This document shows positions 27,525 through 35,876 of a stretch of 64,000 nt of DNA, piece after piece. The notes below the pieces were generated by a model. That model had not been told where the DNA came from, searched no databases, and worked only from the letters and a program-made list of their open reading frames with translations. Location of the stretch: assembly GCF_900167255.1 (NCBI RefSeq), contig NZ_FUYB01000004.1:124001-188000 (forward strand), given 5' to 3'. Numbering within the stretch: the stretch's first letter is position 1; the number at the start of each line of letters is the position of its first letter. The translations under genes were made by a program, and so were the position numbers. This stretch comes from Thiothrix eikelboomii. Its GTDB lineage: Bacteria > Pseudomonadota > Gammaproteobacteria > Thiotrichales > Thiotrichaceae.

Positions 27525-28694
27525 ATGGATTACGAAATTATTATTGCGGGTGGTGGCATGGTGGGCGCCGCTTTAGCGGGTTTGCTTGGTCAGGCCGGTA
27601 AAAAAGTTGCCGTTTTAGAGGCAACTACCCCCCGAACTTTTGTGGTGAGTGATCCATTCGATAATCGAGTCTCGGCTTTAAGTCGAGCCTCACAGCGTTT
27701 ACTCGAGCAAGCAGGCGCATGGCCGGAGGTATTGGCACTGCGTGCTGCACCGTATGAAAATATGCAAGTCTGGGATGCGACTGGGGCGGGCTTAATTCGC
27801 TTTGAAGCAGCTGAGCTAGGTGAGCCAGATTTAGGGCATATTGTTGAAAATCGGGTATTACAGTTAGCCTTGTTAGCAACCTTAACACGCTATCCTAGTG
27901 TTGACTTACTTTGCCCAGCCCGCTTAGCTGACTTTGAGCTAAGTCCGCAGCAGATTACCGTGAAGTTAGCCGATGGGCGGCGTTTAACCGCTCAGTTATT
28001 AATTGGTGCAGATGGTGCTCAATCGGGCGTGCGCCGTTTGGCTGCTTTGCCTTATGAAGTTTTAGACTATGGGCAAAAGGCTGTGGTGGCTACGGTTTAT
28101 ACAGCTTTACCGCATGAGGCTACCGCTTGGCAACGGTTTTTACCGTCAGGGCCAGTTGCTTTTTTACCTTTACCTCATCCGCAGGCTTGCTCAGTGGTTT
28201 GGACGCTAGCGGCTGATCAAGCGGATGCAGTGCTGCTTTGGAGTGCTGAGCGTTTTAACCGTGAGTTAGCCCAAGCCCTCGATTTTCGATTGGGTGAGCT
28301 GATCAGTAGCGAGGGGCGTGCGGCTTTTCCTTTGCGGGGTTTGCATGCTCAAAGCTATCTACATGAGCGAGTGGCTTTGATCGGTGATGCTGCTCATACC
28401 ATTCACCCGTTGGCAGGGCAGGGGGTGAATTTAGGCTTTAAAGATGCCCACGTTTTAGCAGAGTTAATCCTTGCAAATCAAACCGCTGATCTGGGTTCAT
28501 TGAGATTATTACGGCGTTATGAGCGTGCACGCCGTGGGGATAATGAGCTGACGCAAAAACTCATGGAAGGCTTTAGCTTGTTATTTAGCAATACCCTGCC
28601 ACCTTGGCAATGGCTACGTAATACGGGTCTAAGCACCGTCAATCAATTGCCACCGCTTAAATATCAGCTGGCAAGGCGGGCGATGGGTTTGTAG
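27525..28694 (+). CDS. UbiH/UbiF/VisC-family FAD hydroxylase
   Basis: A 389-residue flavin monooxygenase with the dinucleotide-binding GGGMVGAALAGLLGQAG (about 9-25), the DG motif LLIGADGAQSGVRR, and the FAD-binding GDAAHTIHPLAGQGVNLGFKDA. That last motif is diagnostic of the ubiquinone hydroxylases. It probably adds a hydroxyl group to the ring during ubiquinone synthesis, but which position (UbiI, UbiH or UbiF) cannot be decided here. AGGATGAGAC precedes the ATG. Its 3' end overlaps the convergent gene at 28657 by 38 bases. Confidence 0.88.
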   Translation: MDYEIIIAGGGMVGAALAGLLGQAGKKVAVLEATTPRTFVVSDPFDNRVSALSRASQRLLEQAGAWPEVLALRAAPYENMQVWDATGAGLIRFEAAELGEPDLGHIVENRVLQLALLATLTRYPSVDLLCPARLADFELSPQQITVKLADGRRLTAQLLIGADGAQSGVRRLAALPYEVLDYGQKAVVATVYTALPHEATAWQRFLPSGPVAFLPLPHPQACSVVWTLAADQADAVLLWSAERFNRELAQALDFRLGELISSEGRAAFPLRGLHAQSYLHERVALIGDAAHTIHPLAGQGVNLGFKDAHVLAELILANQTADLGSLRLLRRYERARRGDNELTQKLMEGFSLLFSNTLPPWQWLRNTGLSTVNQLPPLKYQLARRAMGL

Positions 28695-29205
28695 TATTGG
28701 CCGGTGAATTCAATAACTGGGTTGGTGGGCTTTTACTAGCCTGCTGTTCTTGAATCAATAAGCTTAAGGCTTGCACAAACTCCTGAACTTTTTTGCGCTT
28801 GGGACGACTCTGCCAAATATATAAAAAATTTTCGCGGGTATGCAGATGTCGAAAAATCACTAAACGGGTGGTGTATAAAAAAAAGCGATAAGCCAGAACT
28901 AGCGTTGTGCCGGCTAAGATCGCGGCCAAAATGTATAAAGCGAGCATGTTTTTCATGAGTGCCCAATACAGTACAAACCCCGTTAAAGAACCAACAAATA
29001 AGCTATGAAATAACCACTTGATTGAAAAAGAGGATGAGTAAGTCGGAGAGGGGTCTAGGACACTCAAGGGAATTTGTGTTTCATGCAATCGACCTAGAGA
29101 GCGCTCTTTAACCAGTAAGGCATCAGGTGCTTTGATTACAAACTCACGGCTACCGAAGAGTAGGTGACGTTGTTTGAGTGTTTGATAGTTGGATGTCGCT
29201 TGCAT
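28657..29205 (-). CDS. Membrane protein with two helices, unknown
   Basis: A 182-residue protein with a soluble N-terminal ~60 residues, two adjacent transmembrane helices (about 66-84 and 88-108, separated by MKNM), a basic helical region (RPKRKKVQEFVQALSLLIQEQ) and a Pro/Asn/Ser-rich tail. The layout recalls membrane-anchored PH-like or DUF proteins, but I cannot name a family. The tail is encoded inside the end of the convergent hydroxylase gene. The ATG at 29205 lacks a strong ribosome site. Confidence 0.6.
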   Translation of the reverse strand: MQATSNYQTLKQRHLLFGSREFVIKAPDALLVKERSLGRLHETQIPLSVLDPSPTYSSSFSIKWLFHSLFVGSLTGFVLYWALMKNMLALYILAAILAGTTLVLAYRFFLYTTRLVIFRHLHTRENFLYIWQSRPKRKKVQEFVQALSLLIQEQQASKSPPTQLLNSPANTTNPSPALPADI

Positions 29206-29478
29206 TGTTATGAATTTGCTCTGATAAGATGGCGATCTTTGCCTACAGTATAGAGGGGCTTATAGGAAGTCCGTAGGCTTTTCCGATAGTCTGTGTTGCT
29301 ATGCAGGTGACTGGGTGTGAAAATAAGCGCTTAATTTTTCATCGTTTTGACTATCATTAATAATAGCTTAGATAGAAAATAGTCTTCCCCCCACAGCAAG
29401 AAATGGGTTTAGGTATTAAGACGAGGGACGACAATAAGAATAACTAGCGCTGTTGACCTGTCATGGAGAGTGATAATT

Positions 29479-29829
29479 ATGAGAGGCGAAAAAAAGGGCA
29501 TGTGTTGGAGAGTGTTATTAGCCAGTGCTGTATTCGTATGGCAATCCCTATCAATGGTACAAGCAGAGCCTACGGTATTGGAGGAGGATGGTATTGTTAA
29601 ATTAGTGGCAACTTTACAAAATAACCCCGCTTTCACCAATGTGCTATGGCGAGTCTATCGCATGGATGATATGCGTAATCCGGTTGAGACCATCACACGT
29701 CATACGGCGACCTTGAATCTGCGCCCCGGTGCTTATAAAGCCGTCGCGGTGCTCAACAATAAGGAACGAAGTCGGGCTTTTCAGTTAAAATCTAAAGGTA
29801 ATGCAGAAATTGTATTGTCGATGGACTAA
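29479..29829 (+). CDS. Secreted beta-rich protein, unknown
   Basis: A 116-residue protein with a signal peptide (ending MVQAEPT). The mature ~85 residues look like an Ig- or MetQ-like beta sandwich (VLWRVYRM, TATLNLRPGAYKAVAVLN, AEIVLSMD), with the LRPGAYxAVA turn also found in accessory modules of secreted VWA proteins. An upstream GTG at 29470 keeps the frame, but GGAGAG at 29465-29470 fits the ATG at 29479. It ends 20 bases before aroE and probably shares a transcript with it by chance of location. Confidence 0.7.
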   Translation: MRGEKKGMCWRVLLASAVFVWQSLSMVQAEPTVLEEDGIVKLVATLQNNPAFTNVLWRVYRMDDMRNPVETITRHTATLNLRPGAYKAVAVLNNKERSRAFQLKSKGNAEIVLSMD

Positions 29830-29849
29830 CTGAATTGAAAGGAATTGTG

Positions 29850-30668
29850 ATGTCTTTGCCGCTTGATCGTTACGTTGTGCTTGGAAACCCGATTGCGCAT
29901 AGTAAATCGCCACTGATTCATCGTTTGTTTGCAGAGCAAACCCAACAACACTTGGATTATCAAGCGGTCTTAGTGCCTATTGGTGGCTTTGAGCAGACAG
30001 TGCAAGCTTTATTTGCTGAAGGTCTGCGTGGTTGCAATATAACGATCCCTTTTAAGCAAAATGCTTGGGCTTTTGCGCATGAGCTGAGTCCTTATGCACA
30101 AATAGCGGGTGCTTTAAATACCTTAATGATACGCCCTGATCAAAGTATTTATGGGCATAACACCGATGGCTTAGGCATGATGCGTGACCTGCTAGTGAAT
30201 AAGCAGGTGCAAATTCAAGGTAAAAAGGTCTTGGTATTGGGTGCGGGCGGCGCGGTGCGTGGCATTATTCAACCTTTATTAGAGGCTGAACCTGCAACGG
30301 TATTATTGGCCAATCGCACTGCTGCCACGGCTTTAGAGTTAGCACGTGATTTTAAGACTTTGGGTGAGCTGCAAGGGGTTGGGCTAGACGCTATTACTGG
30401 GTGTTTTGATGTCATTATTAATGGCACAGCAGCGAGCTTACAGGGTGAGTTGCCCTCTTTACCTGCTTGCCTTGCTGAAGGTGGGGTCTGCTATGACATG
30501 ATGTATGGCAATGAACCGACCCCCTTTATGCGTTGGGCTGATGAGCAGCGTGCCGCTCAAGTATTTGATGGCATTGGCATGTTGATTGAGCAGGCCGCTG
30601 AGGCTTTTGAGTTATGGCGTGGTATTCGCCCAGCGACTCAAGCAGTGTTTGCCGCTTTGAAAGCTTAA
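29850..30668 (+). CDS. aroE: Shikimate dehydrogenase
   Basis: It reduces 3-dehydroshikimate with NADPH in the chorismate pathway. The 272 residues contain the substrate site NPIAHSKSPLIHRLF, catalytic Lys in NITIPFKQNAW, Asp in NTDGLG, NADP loop LGAGGAVRGI and ANRT, and the final DGIGMLIEQAAEAFELW. The frame opens earlier at a TTG (29835), but GAAAGGAA fits the ATG at 29850. Its stop overlaps the stop of the convergent maf gene by 4 bases. Confidence 0.96.
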   Translation: MSLPLDRYVVLGNPIAHSKSPLIHRLFAEQTQQHLDYQAVLVPIGGFEQTVQALFAEGLRGCNITIPFKQNAWAFAHELSPYAQIAGALNTLMIRPDQSIYGHNTDGLGMMRDLLVNKQVQIQGKKVLVLGAGGAVRGIIQPLLEAEPATVLLANRTAATALELARDFKTLGELQGVGLDAITGCFDVIINGTAASLQGELPSLPACLAEGGVCYDMMYGNEPTPFMRWADEQRAAQVFDGIGMLIEQAAEAFELWRGIRPATQAVFAALKA

Positions 30669-31255
30669 ACAGCACTAGGAATTAAATAGCCTTGCTTGCG
30701 TAACATCGCCGCTAAGCGAATTAAGGGCAGACCGATCAAAGCGGTCGGGTCGTCGCCGTGCATACGATTAAATAAGCTAATCCCCAAGCCTTCCGATTTG
30801 AAGCTACCCGCACAATCATAAGGTTGCTCACGCAGCAAATAATTTTCGATTTCTGCAGCCTGCAGTTCGCGGAATTCGACTTGGAAAGGAATAACCTCGA
30901 GTTGAAAACTTTGAGTTTGGCTATCTAATAAGCATAATCCGGTTAGAAATTCAACGATGCGTCCTGATGAAGCTTGTAATTGTTGGCGAGCTTGTTCATG
31001 GGTTAGCGGCTTACCGAGAATTTGCTCACCTAGAACGGCACATTGATCAGAGCCAATAATCAAAGCTTGCGGGTATTGTGTGGCTAAAGCAGCGGCTTTT
31101 TGCCAAGCCAGACGTGCAACCATCGCTTGAGCCGACTCATCGGCTAAACGGCTTTCATCAATATCCGGTGCCGCAGTAACAAAAGGGAGCTGTAAGCGTG
31201 TTAGTAATTCACGCCGATAGCTAGAGCTAGAGGCTAAAACTAAAGTTGTTGGCAT
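30665..31255 (-). CDS. yceF: Maf-family nucleotide pyrophosphatase (YceF type)
   Basis: A 196-residue house-cleaning enzyme that hydrolyses non-canonical nucleotides. LASSSSYRRELL at the start, DIDESR, and GSDQC (rather than GADT) place it with the YceF branch, whose E. coli member acts on 7-methyl-GTP. It diverges from yceD, the same arrangement as in E. coli, where yceF faces away from yceD-rpmF-plsX-fabH; this synteny supports the call. Confidence 0.9.
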   Translation of the reverse strand: MPTTLVLASSSSYRRELLTRLQLPFVTAAPDIDESRLADESAQAMVARLAWQKAAALATQYPQALIIGSDQCAVLGEQILGKPLTHEQARQQLQASSGRIVEFLTGLCLLDSQTQSFQLEVIPFQVEFRELQAAEIENYLLREQPYDCAGSFKSEGLGISLFNRMHGDDPTALIGLPLIRLAAMLRKQGYLIPSAV

Positions 31256-31367
31256 AAGGCACTCAGTATGGCTTAATGGCTAGGAGCTAAATGGAATGAG
31301 AGCGGCAGCATCTTATGTCAAGCATAAAAAATCAAGCAGCTTTCTATCCACTCGACGGTGATTTTTC

Positions 31368-31397
31368 TTTACACTCAGGCCTCTAGATTCATATAAT
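31368..31397 (+). promoter_or_regulatory. Strong sigma-70 promoter for yceD-rpmF-plsX-fabH
   Basis: TTTACA (31368-31373) and a perfect TATAAT (31392-31397) are 18 bases apart. Transcription would begin at about 31403-31405, only 2-4 bases before the yceD ATG at 31407, so the mRNA from this promoter would be nearly leaderless. Confidence 0.75.
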
Positions 31398-31406
31398 CGC
31401 GCGCTT

Positions 31407-31937
31407 ATGTCGAACAGGTTACCCATTGAAGTTAATCCTTTCCGAATGATTGAGCAACGTCGATCATTAACGGGCGTGTTGCCTTTGCAGCAACTGCCAC
31501 GTTTACGTGAGTTGGCGGTGGCATCTCAGGAAAGTGAGTTCAAAGTAGAAATGATTTTCACGCATTCTGCTAGCGGTCTGCCATTGATTGCAGGTTCGGT
31601 AACAGGGCAGCTTTGGTTAAGTTGCCAACGCTGTTTAGAGCCTGTCAAAGTGGAGATTGCTACTGAACTTAATGTGGTCTTAACGACTTCACAAACAGAT
31701 CGTGAACCCGAAGAAGAGGGTTACGAACTTTATATTGTCGACGACGAGCGTATTTTCGTGCGAGATTTTATAGAAGATGAAATTCTTTTAGCCTTGCCGG
31801 TAGTTGCTCGACATGCAGCTTGTCAGCCAGTTAAGCCTTTATTTGAAGGTTCACCTGATGAGTTCGTGGAACCCTCAGCAGCAGAAGAGTCAAAAAATCC
31901 TTTTGCCGCCTTAAAAGATTGGAAGAAATCGGAGTAA
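31407..31937 (+). CDS. yceD: YceD / DUF177 23S rRNA accumulation protein
   Basis: A 176-residue cytoplasmic protein of the DUF177 family, linked in E. coli and plants to 23S rRNA processing and accumulation. The N-terminus [11 protein letters not shown] aligns with the family start, so the ATG at 31407 is right although no ribosome site precedes it. The CxxC pair CQRCLEPV, the DLEL-type strand and the C-terminal [16 protein letters not shown] follow. rpmF begins 7 bases after the stop. This order is conserved across proteobacteria. Confidence 0.93.
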   Translation: MSNRLPIEVNPFRMIEQRRSLTGVLPLQQLPRLRELAVASQESEFKVEMIFTHSASGLPLIAGSVTGQLWLSCQRCLEPVKVEIATELNVVLTTSQTDREPEEEGYELYIVDDERIFVRDFIEDEILLALPVVARHAACQPVKPLFEGSPDEFVEPSAAEESKNPFAALKDWKKSE

Positions 31938-31944
31938 AATTGCT

Positions 31945-32151
31945 ATGGCAGTCCAACAAACTCGTAAATCGCGTGCTAAGCGTGATATGCGTCGTGCACA
32001 TGATGCATTAACCGCACGTACTACTTCAGTAGACTCAGTTTCAGGTGAAACCCATCTGCGTCATCACATGACTCCAGGTGGCTTTTATCGTGGTCGTCAA
32101 ATTATAAAAACTGCTGTTGAAGTCGACGACGAAGAACAAGATCAAGCGTGA
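31945..32151 (+). CDS. rpmF: Ribosomal protein bL32
   Basis: A 68-residue large-subunit ribosomal protein. [22 protein letters not shown] and the [17 protein letters not shown] core match bL32. It is about 11 residues longer than the E. coli protein because of an acidic C-terminal tail ([11 protein letters not shown]), which is unusual for a ribosomal protein that sits on RNA. The start lies 7 bases after yceD, with GGAG overlapping the yceD stop. A terminator follows. Confidence 0.96.
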   Translation: MAVQQTRKSRAKRDMRRAHDALTARTTSVDSVSGETHLRHHMTPGGFYRGRQIIKTAVEVDDEEQDQA

Positions 32152-32185
32152 TGACAGGGCTTCACCTGATCAAAGGGTTATGAAT

Positions 32186-32217
32186 AAAAATCGCGGGCTT
32201 TGACCCGCGATTTTTTT
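32186..32217 (+). terminator. Intrinsic terminator or attenuator between rpmF and plsX
   Basis: A perfect 7-bp GC-rich stem (TCGCGGG / CCCGCGA, loop CTTTGA) extended by A-T pairs and followed by seven Ts. It lies 34 bases after rpmF and 16 bases before plsX. Partial termination here would give more rpmF than plsX-fabH mRNA. Confidence 0.88.
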
Positions 32218-32233
32218 GTAGGAGAGAAACAGC

Positions 32234-33259
32234 ATGGGTACTTGGTACCGCATTGCTTTAGACGCGATGGGTGGGGATCATGGGCTGACGGTGGTGATCC
32301 CTGCTGCAAAAAAAGCATTAGAAAATCACGTAGATATTGCCTTAATACTCGTAGGCGATGAGCAGCAAATTCGAGCTGCTTTACAGGCACAGAACATGGC
32401 TGAAACGGAGCGCTTGCAAGTTAAGCATGCCTCACAAGTCGTGACGATGGAGGATTCACCCGCCTTAGCACTCAAAAATAAAAAAGATTCGTCGATGCGA
32501 ATCGCGATTAATTTAGTCAAAGATAATCAAGCTGATGCCGTTGTCAGCGCCGGTAATACAGGGGCCTTGATGGCCACGGCACGTTTTGTCTTAAAAATGC
32601 TGCCCGGTATTGATCGTCCGGCTATCTGTACGGTCATGCCATCTTTGCAAGGGCATACGCATGTCTTGGATTTAGGGGCGAATGTCGATTCCTCCGCTGA
32701 GCATCTTTATCAGTTTGCTTTGATGGGTTCGGAGCTGAGTAAAGCTATTGATGAGTTAGCTAGCCCACGAGTGGGATTGCTAAATATTGGCCAAGAAGCT
32801 ATTAAAGGCAATGAGCAGGTCAAAGCCGCTAATGCTTTGCTAGAAAATTCACCTTTGAACTATATCGGTTATGTTGAAGGCGATGATATTTACTTAGGTG
32901 AAGTCGATGTGATTGTTTGCGACGGCTTTGTAGGAAATATCGCGCTAAAAACTAGTGAGGGCTTAGCGAAGATGATTTCATCCAAGCTCAAAGGCAGTTT
33001 TACCCGTAATTTTCTTAGTAAAATGGCTGGGCTGATTTCATTGCCGGTCTTGAATAATTTTCGGCAAGAAATTGACCCTCGGCGTTATAATGGCGCTAGT
33101 TTATTAGGTTTGCAGGGTATTGCTGTGAAAAGTCATGGTGGGGCAGATAGTTTAGCATTTGCCAATGCCATCAGTATCGCCCGCACAGAAATTATTAAGC
33201 AAGTTCCGCAGCGGATTAATAAGCAAATCGCAGCCTTGCTAGAAGGACAAACAGTATGA
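32234..33259 (+). CDS. plsX: Phosphate acyltransferase PlsX
   Basis: It makes acyl-phosphate from acyl-ACP, starting phospholipid synthesis with PlsY, at the inner face of the membrane. The 341 residues start with [11 protein letters not shown], the family signature, then [15 protein letters not shown] (seen as [15 protein letters not shown]) and the glycine-rich [21 protein letters not shown] lies before the ATG. It overlaps fabH by 4 bases (ATGA). Confidence 0.96.
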   Translation: MGTWYRIALDAMGGDHGLTVVIPAAKKALENHVDIALILVGDEQQIRAALQAQNMAETERLQVKHASQVVTMEDSPALALKNKKDSSMRIAINLVKDNQADAVVSAGNTGALMATARFVLKMLPGIDRPAICTVMPSLQGHTHVLDLGANVDSSAEHLYQFALMGSELSKAIDELASPRVGLLNIGQEAIKGNEQVKAANALLENSPLNYIGYVEGDDIYLGEVDVIVCDGFVGNIALKTSEGLAKMISSKLKGSFTRNFLSKMAGLISLPVLNNFRQEIDPRRYNGASLLGLQGIAVKSHGGADSLAFANAISIARTEIIKQVPQRINKQIAALLEGQTV

Positions 33260-34221
33260 GCTATGCACGCATTATCGGTACTGGCAGTTATTTACCGCCA
33301 CGGATAGTCACTAACCGTGAGTTGGAAGCAACCGTTGATACCCATGATGAGTGGATTGTCGAGCGCACGGGAATTCGTCAACGCCATGTAGCAGACACGG
33401 AAACCACCTGTGACTTAGCCGAAGTGGCTGCCCGCCGTGCTTTAGAGATGGCGGGTAAGCGTCCTGAGGATGTTGATCTGATTGTGTTAGGGACTTCAAC
33501 ACCGGATTTAGTGTTTCCTAGTACGGCTTGTCTGTTGCAAGGTCGCTTAGGAATTGCAGGTGGCCCCGCCTTTGACGTGAACGCCGCTTGCTCAGGGTTT
33601 ATTTATGCTTTAGGGGTAGCGCATAATTTCATTAAAGCGGGGACAAGCCGCTGTGCTTTAGTGGTGGGTAGTGAGGTGATGACCCGTATTCTCGACTGGA
33701 ATGATCGCACGACTTGCGTCTTATTTGGCGATGGAGCGGGAGCTTTAGTATTAGAGGCCTCGGATGAGGCGGGTATTCTTTCCACTCATTTGCATTCTGA
33801 TGGTAAATATGAGCACCTGTTGAATGTATCCGCAGGGATTTCTCGCAATCATCAGTTGCTGCGGGAAACGGGCGCTTTCTTACAAATGAAGGGCAATGAA
33901 GTCTTCAAAATGGCGGTGAATACCTTGGGCCGGATTGTCGATGAAACTCTCGAGGCGAATCAATTGACTAAGGCTGAGGTTGATTGGTTAGTCCCGCATC
34001 AAGCAAATATTCGTATTATTCAAGCAACAGCTAAAAAATTGAATATGCCGATGGAGCGAGTGGTCGTGACCGTAGGTGAACATGGGAATACCTCTTCTGC
34101 CTCAATTCCTTTAGCTTTGGATGCAGCCATTCGTGATGGGCGGATTCAGCGCGGGGATATGCTGCTGCTCGAGGCCTTCGGCGGTGGTTTTACTTGGGGT
34201 TCGGCTTTGGTGCGGTATTGA
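33256..34221 (+). CDS. fabH: Beta-ketoacyl-ACP synthase III
   Basis: It condenses acetyl-CoA with malonyl-ACP to start fatty acid synthesis. The 321 residues contain the Cys-His-Asn triad: [10 protein letters not shown] (Cys near 112), VPHQANIRI (His) and [12 protein letters not shown] (Asn). Translation is coupled to plsX by an ATGA overlap. fabD and fabG, which follow in many relatives, are absent; convergent unrelated genes follow instead. Confidence 0.96.
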   Translation: MSYARIIGTGSYLPPRIVTNRELEATVDTHDEWIVERTGIRQRHVADTETTCDLAEVAARRALEMAGKRPEDVDLIVLGTSTPDLVFPSTACLLQGRLGIAGGPAFDVNAACSGFIYALGVAHNFIKAGTSRCALVVGSEVMTRILDWNDRTTCVLFGDGAGALVLEASDEAGILSTHLHSDGKYEHLLNVSAGISRNHQLLRETGAFLQMKGNEVFKMAVNTLGRIVDETLEANQLTKAEVDWLVPHQANIRIIQATAKKLNMPMERVVVTVGEHGNTSSASIPLALDAAIRDGRIQRGDMLLLEAFGGGFTWGSALVRY

Positions 34222-34230
34222 AGGGCTGTG

Positions 34231-34252
34231 AACGCTACTACTTAGCAGCGTT
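34231..34252. terminator. Weak hairpin past fabH
   Basis: An interrupted inverted repeat (AACGCT-A-CTA / TAG-C-AGCGTT) lies 10 bases after the fabH stop, in a 48-base gap before a convergent stop. It has no T run, so intrinsic termination is doubtful. Confidence 0.35.
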
Positions 34253-34269
34253 ATCTAGGTACAGCAAAC

Positions 34270-34722
34270 TTAGCGCTTACCGAACCACATCCGCTTCATG
34301 AGCTTATCTTTTAGTATCACCTGATGATAAATAGCACCGGCTATATGTAATAAAATCAGTGCGATTAATAGCTTAGAAACGATTCCATGCACGGCACGGG
34401 CTGGAAAATCCTGAAAATTCATCGGTAAAGGTTGACCAGACCCACCAAAGACTATATCGGGCAATTCGGCACCTAGGGCTAGTGCGATACCACTACCTGC
34501 CATGACCAGCACTAATAAATTTAATAATAGATGAACTAGAGCCGCCACCTTATCCAAAAACGCATTGCTTGTAGTGACTGGATTAGGCGAAGCAGTCTTA
34601 AAGCGTACAAAAATACGTAGCAAAGTTAATATTAAAATCAAACCACCCGCTATCATATGACCACGTAAAGCATTGATTTTTTCAGGATCAATATTAGGGG
34701 TTTTTAGGTGCATCAGCCGCAA
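34270..34722 (-). CDS. Cytochrome b561-like membrane protein, lacking the first helix
   Basis: A 150-residue protein resembling bacterial cytochrome b561, a diheme b-type electron carrier of the inner membrane. Helix 2 (LRGHMIAGGLILILTLLRIF), helix 3 and helix 4 are present. Three of the four usual His ligands are visible: RGHMIAG, and RAVHGIV with LLHIAGAIYHQ in the last helix. The N-terminal helix with the HW motif is missing; the frame opens at a TTG (34722), an ATG is available at 34713, and an in-frame TAA lies 6 bases upstream of the TTG. It could be a 5'-truncated gene or a reduced single-heme form. It is downstream of the ABM gene. Confidence 0.75.
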   Translation of the reverse strand: MRLMHLKTPNIDPEKINALRGHMIAGGLILILTLLRIFVRFKTASPNPVTTSNAFLDKVAALVHLLLNLLVLVMAGSGIALALGAELPDIVFGGSGQPLPMNFQDFPARAVHGIVSKLLIALILLHIAGAIYHQVILKDKLMKRMWFGKR

Positions 34723-34833
34723 TACTTAACTTAACCACGCTGGGCATGGTAACGCAAAATGTTTTTAATACGCTTGTCAAGCATCAAGCTGCTTAGCAGG
34801 AATTGATGCTTGTAGAGGAAAAAACTGGCTTGT

Positions 34834-35220
34834 TCAAACTAATTCAGCAGGTTCACCAATACATAAATTGGGTATACCTACACAGGAAAACAGATGAGGG
34901 CTTGCGACTACTGAATCAGGATAATCGGCGATAGCGGCTTGGAATTCTGGGTGGGTAAAGGCCTGTTTGAAATGGCTCACGGATTCCCAAACGGCATAAT
35001 TCATAAAGACGGTACTACCCGCAATACCCCGATGCAGTTGGGTGGAAATATACCCTGGTTGGCGCTTCATCCAATTGGCATCATGCTCCCAAGCCTTTAA
35101 TAGCTGAGGAATATCGTTTTCAGCAACGGTGAATATATTGACTAGTACTACTGGGGATAAGTTGGTATCTAGTTGTTGGAAAATGGGTGTGGTTTCATCC
35201 AGTGGTTTGAATTTTAGCAT
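34834..35220 (-). CDS. ABM-domain (antibiotic biosynthesis monooxygenase) protein
   Basis: A 128-residue dimeric alpha-beta barrel protein. VVLVNIFTVAENDIPQLLKAWEHDANWMKRQPGY is the first strand and helix, and YAVWESVSHFKQAF is the conserved second half. ABM proteins include quinol monooxygenases, heme-degrading enzymes and many stress-response proteins. It diverges from a MarR-type regulator across a long palindrome, so it is the likely target of that regulator, perhaps a quinone- or oxidant-responsive pair. Substrate unknown. Confidence 0.85.
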   Translation of the reverse strand: MLKFKPLDETTPIFQQLDTNLSPVVLVNIFTVAENDIPQLLKAWEHDANWMKRQPGYISTQLHRGIAGSTVFMNYAVWESVSHFKQAFTHPEFQAAIADYPDSVVASPHLFSCVGIPNLCIGEPAELV

Positions 35221-35253
35221 GGTAATGATCTCATTGGTGTAGTAAGTTAGTGT

Positions 35254-35296
35254 AATTTGACACTATATTGCCATTATGACAATATAGTGTCAAATT
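35254..35296. promoter_or_regulatory. Long palindromic operator between divergent ABM and MarR genes
   Basis: Two perfect 17-bp arms (AATTTGACACTATATTG and its complement) flank a 9-base spacer. Each arm contains TTGACA as a -35 for the strand reading inward, with AT-rich -10-like sequence in the opposite arm, so both promoters overlap the operator. A third half-site TAGTGT lies at 35249-35254. MarR dimers bind such repeats. Confidence 0.8.
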
Positions 35297-35313
35297 AATA
35301 AACCGGAGCATAG

Positions 35314-35772
35314 ATGATAAGTCACACATCAGAAGGGCGATTGTTGACTGCAATTGTATTAGAAACGTTTAAGCTGAGTGGCTTGTTGGTACAAGCTGGA
35401 GATGCTATGTGTGCTGAATTCGGGCTAACCAGTGCCCGCTGGAAAGTATTAGGTGCCTTATTGTCTACTCCAGAACATCCGATGACTGTGCCACAAATTG
35501 CCCGCAGCATGGGCCAGACTAGGCAGGCAGTACAACGGCTTGCCAATGAAATGGTGGAACAGGGTTTTGTTGCTTGGCAAGATAATCCTGATCATAAGCG
35601 TGCTAAGCTATTGACGATAACGGTACAGGGGCGTGAGGTTTTTGAGGGCTTATCGGAACGCCAAGTACCTTGGGCAAATTTCTTGGGTGCGCAGGTATCT
35701 GATTCAGATTTGCAAACCACTTGGAGTGTACTCTGCAGGTTGACCACAATTTTAGAAAAAGATGACGGCTAG
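35314..35772 (+). CDS. MarR-family transcriptional regulator
   Basis: A 152-residue dimeric winged-helix repressor. The DNA-binding part is clear: MTVPQIARSMGQTRQAVQRLANEMVEQGF (about 60-88), then the wing DNPDHKRAKLLTITVQGREVF. CCGGAG precedes the ATG. The palindrome 18 bases upstream is the probable operator for itself and the divergent ABM gene. Only one Cys lies in the N-terminal half (AMCAEF); a ligand or oxidation signal cannot be deduced. Confidence 0.9.
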   Translation: MISHTSEGRLLTAIVLETFKLSGLLVQAGDAMCAEFGLTSARWKVLGALLSTPEHPMTVPQIARSMGQTRQAVQRLANEMVEQGFVAWQDNPDHKRAKLLTITVQGREVFEGLSERQVPWANFLGAQVSDSDLQTTWSVLCRLTTILEKDDG

Positions 35773-35876
35773 TGTGTCAGTGCTTTTCTCCTTCTTAATC
35801 TAATTTAAGCTGGTTGGTCTATTGTACAACTGATCAGTGAATCAATATGTGGCTGGTTCGAACAGTGGACAGCTCG

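Noticed and set aside
34745-34800. Short minus-strand ORF ending ILRYHAQRG upstream of the cytochrome gene
   Set aside because: Only about 17 codons from its ATG, with no ribosome site. It could not be matched to the missing helix 1 of cytochrome b561.
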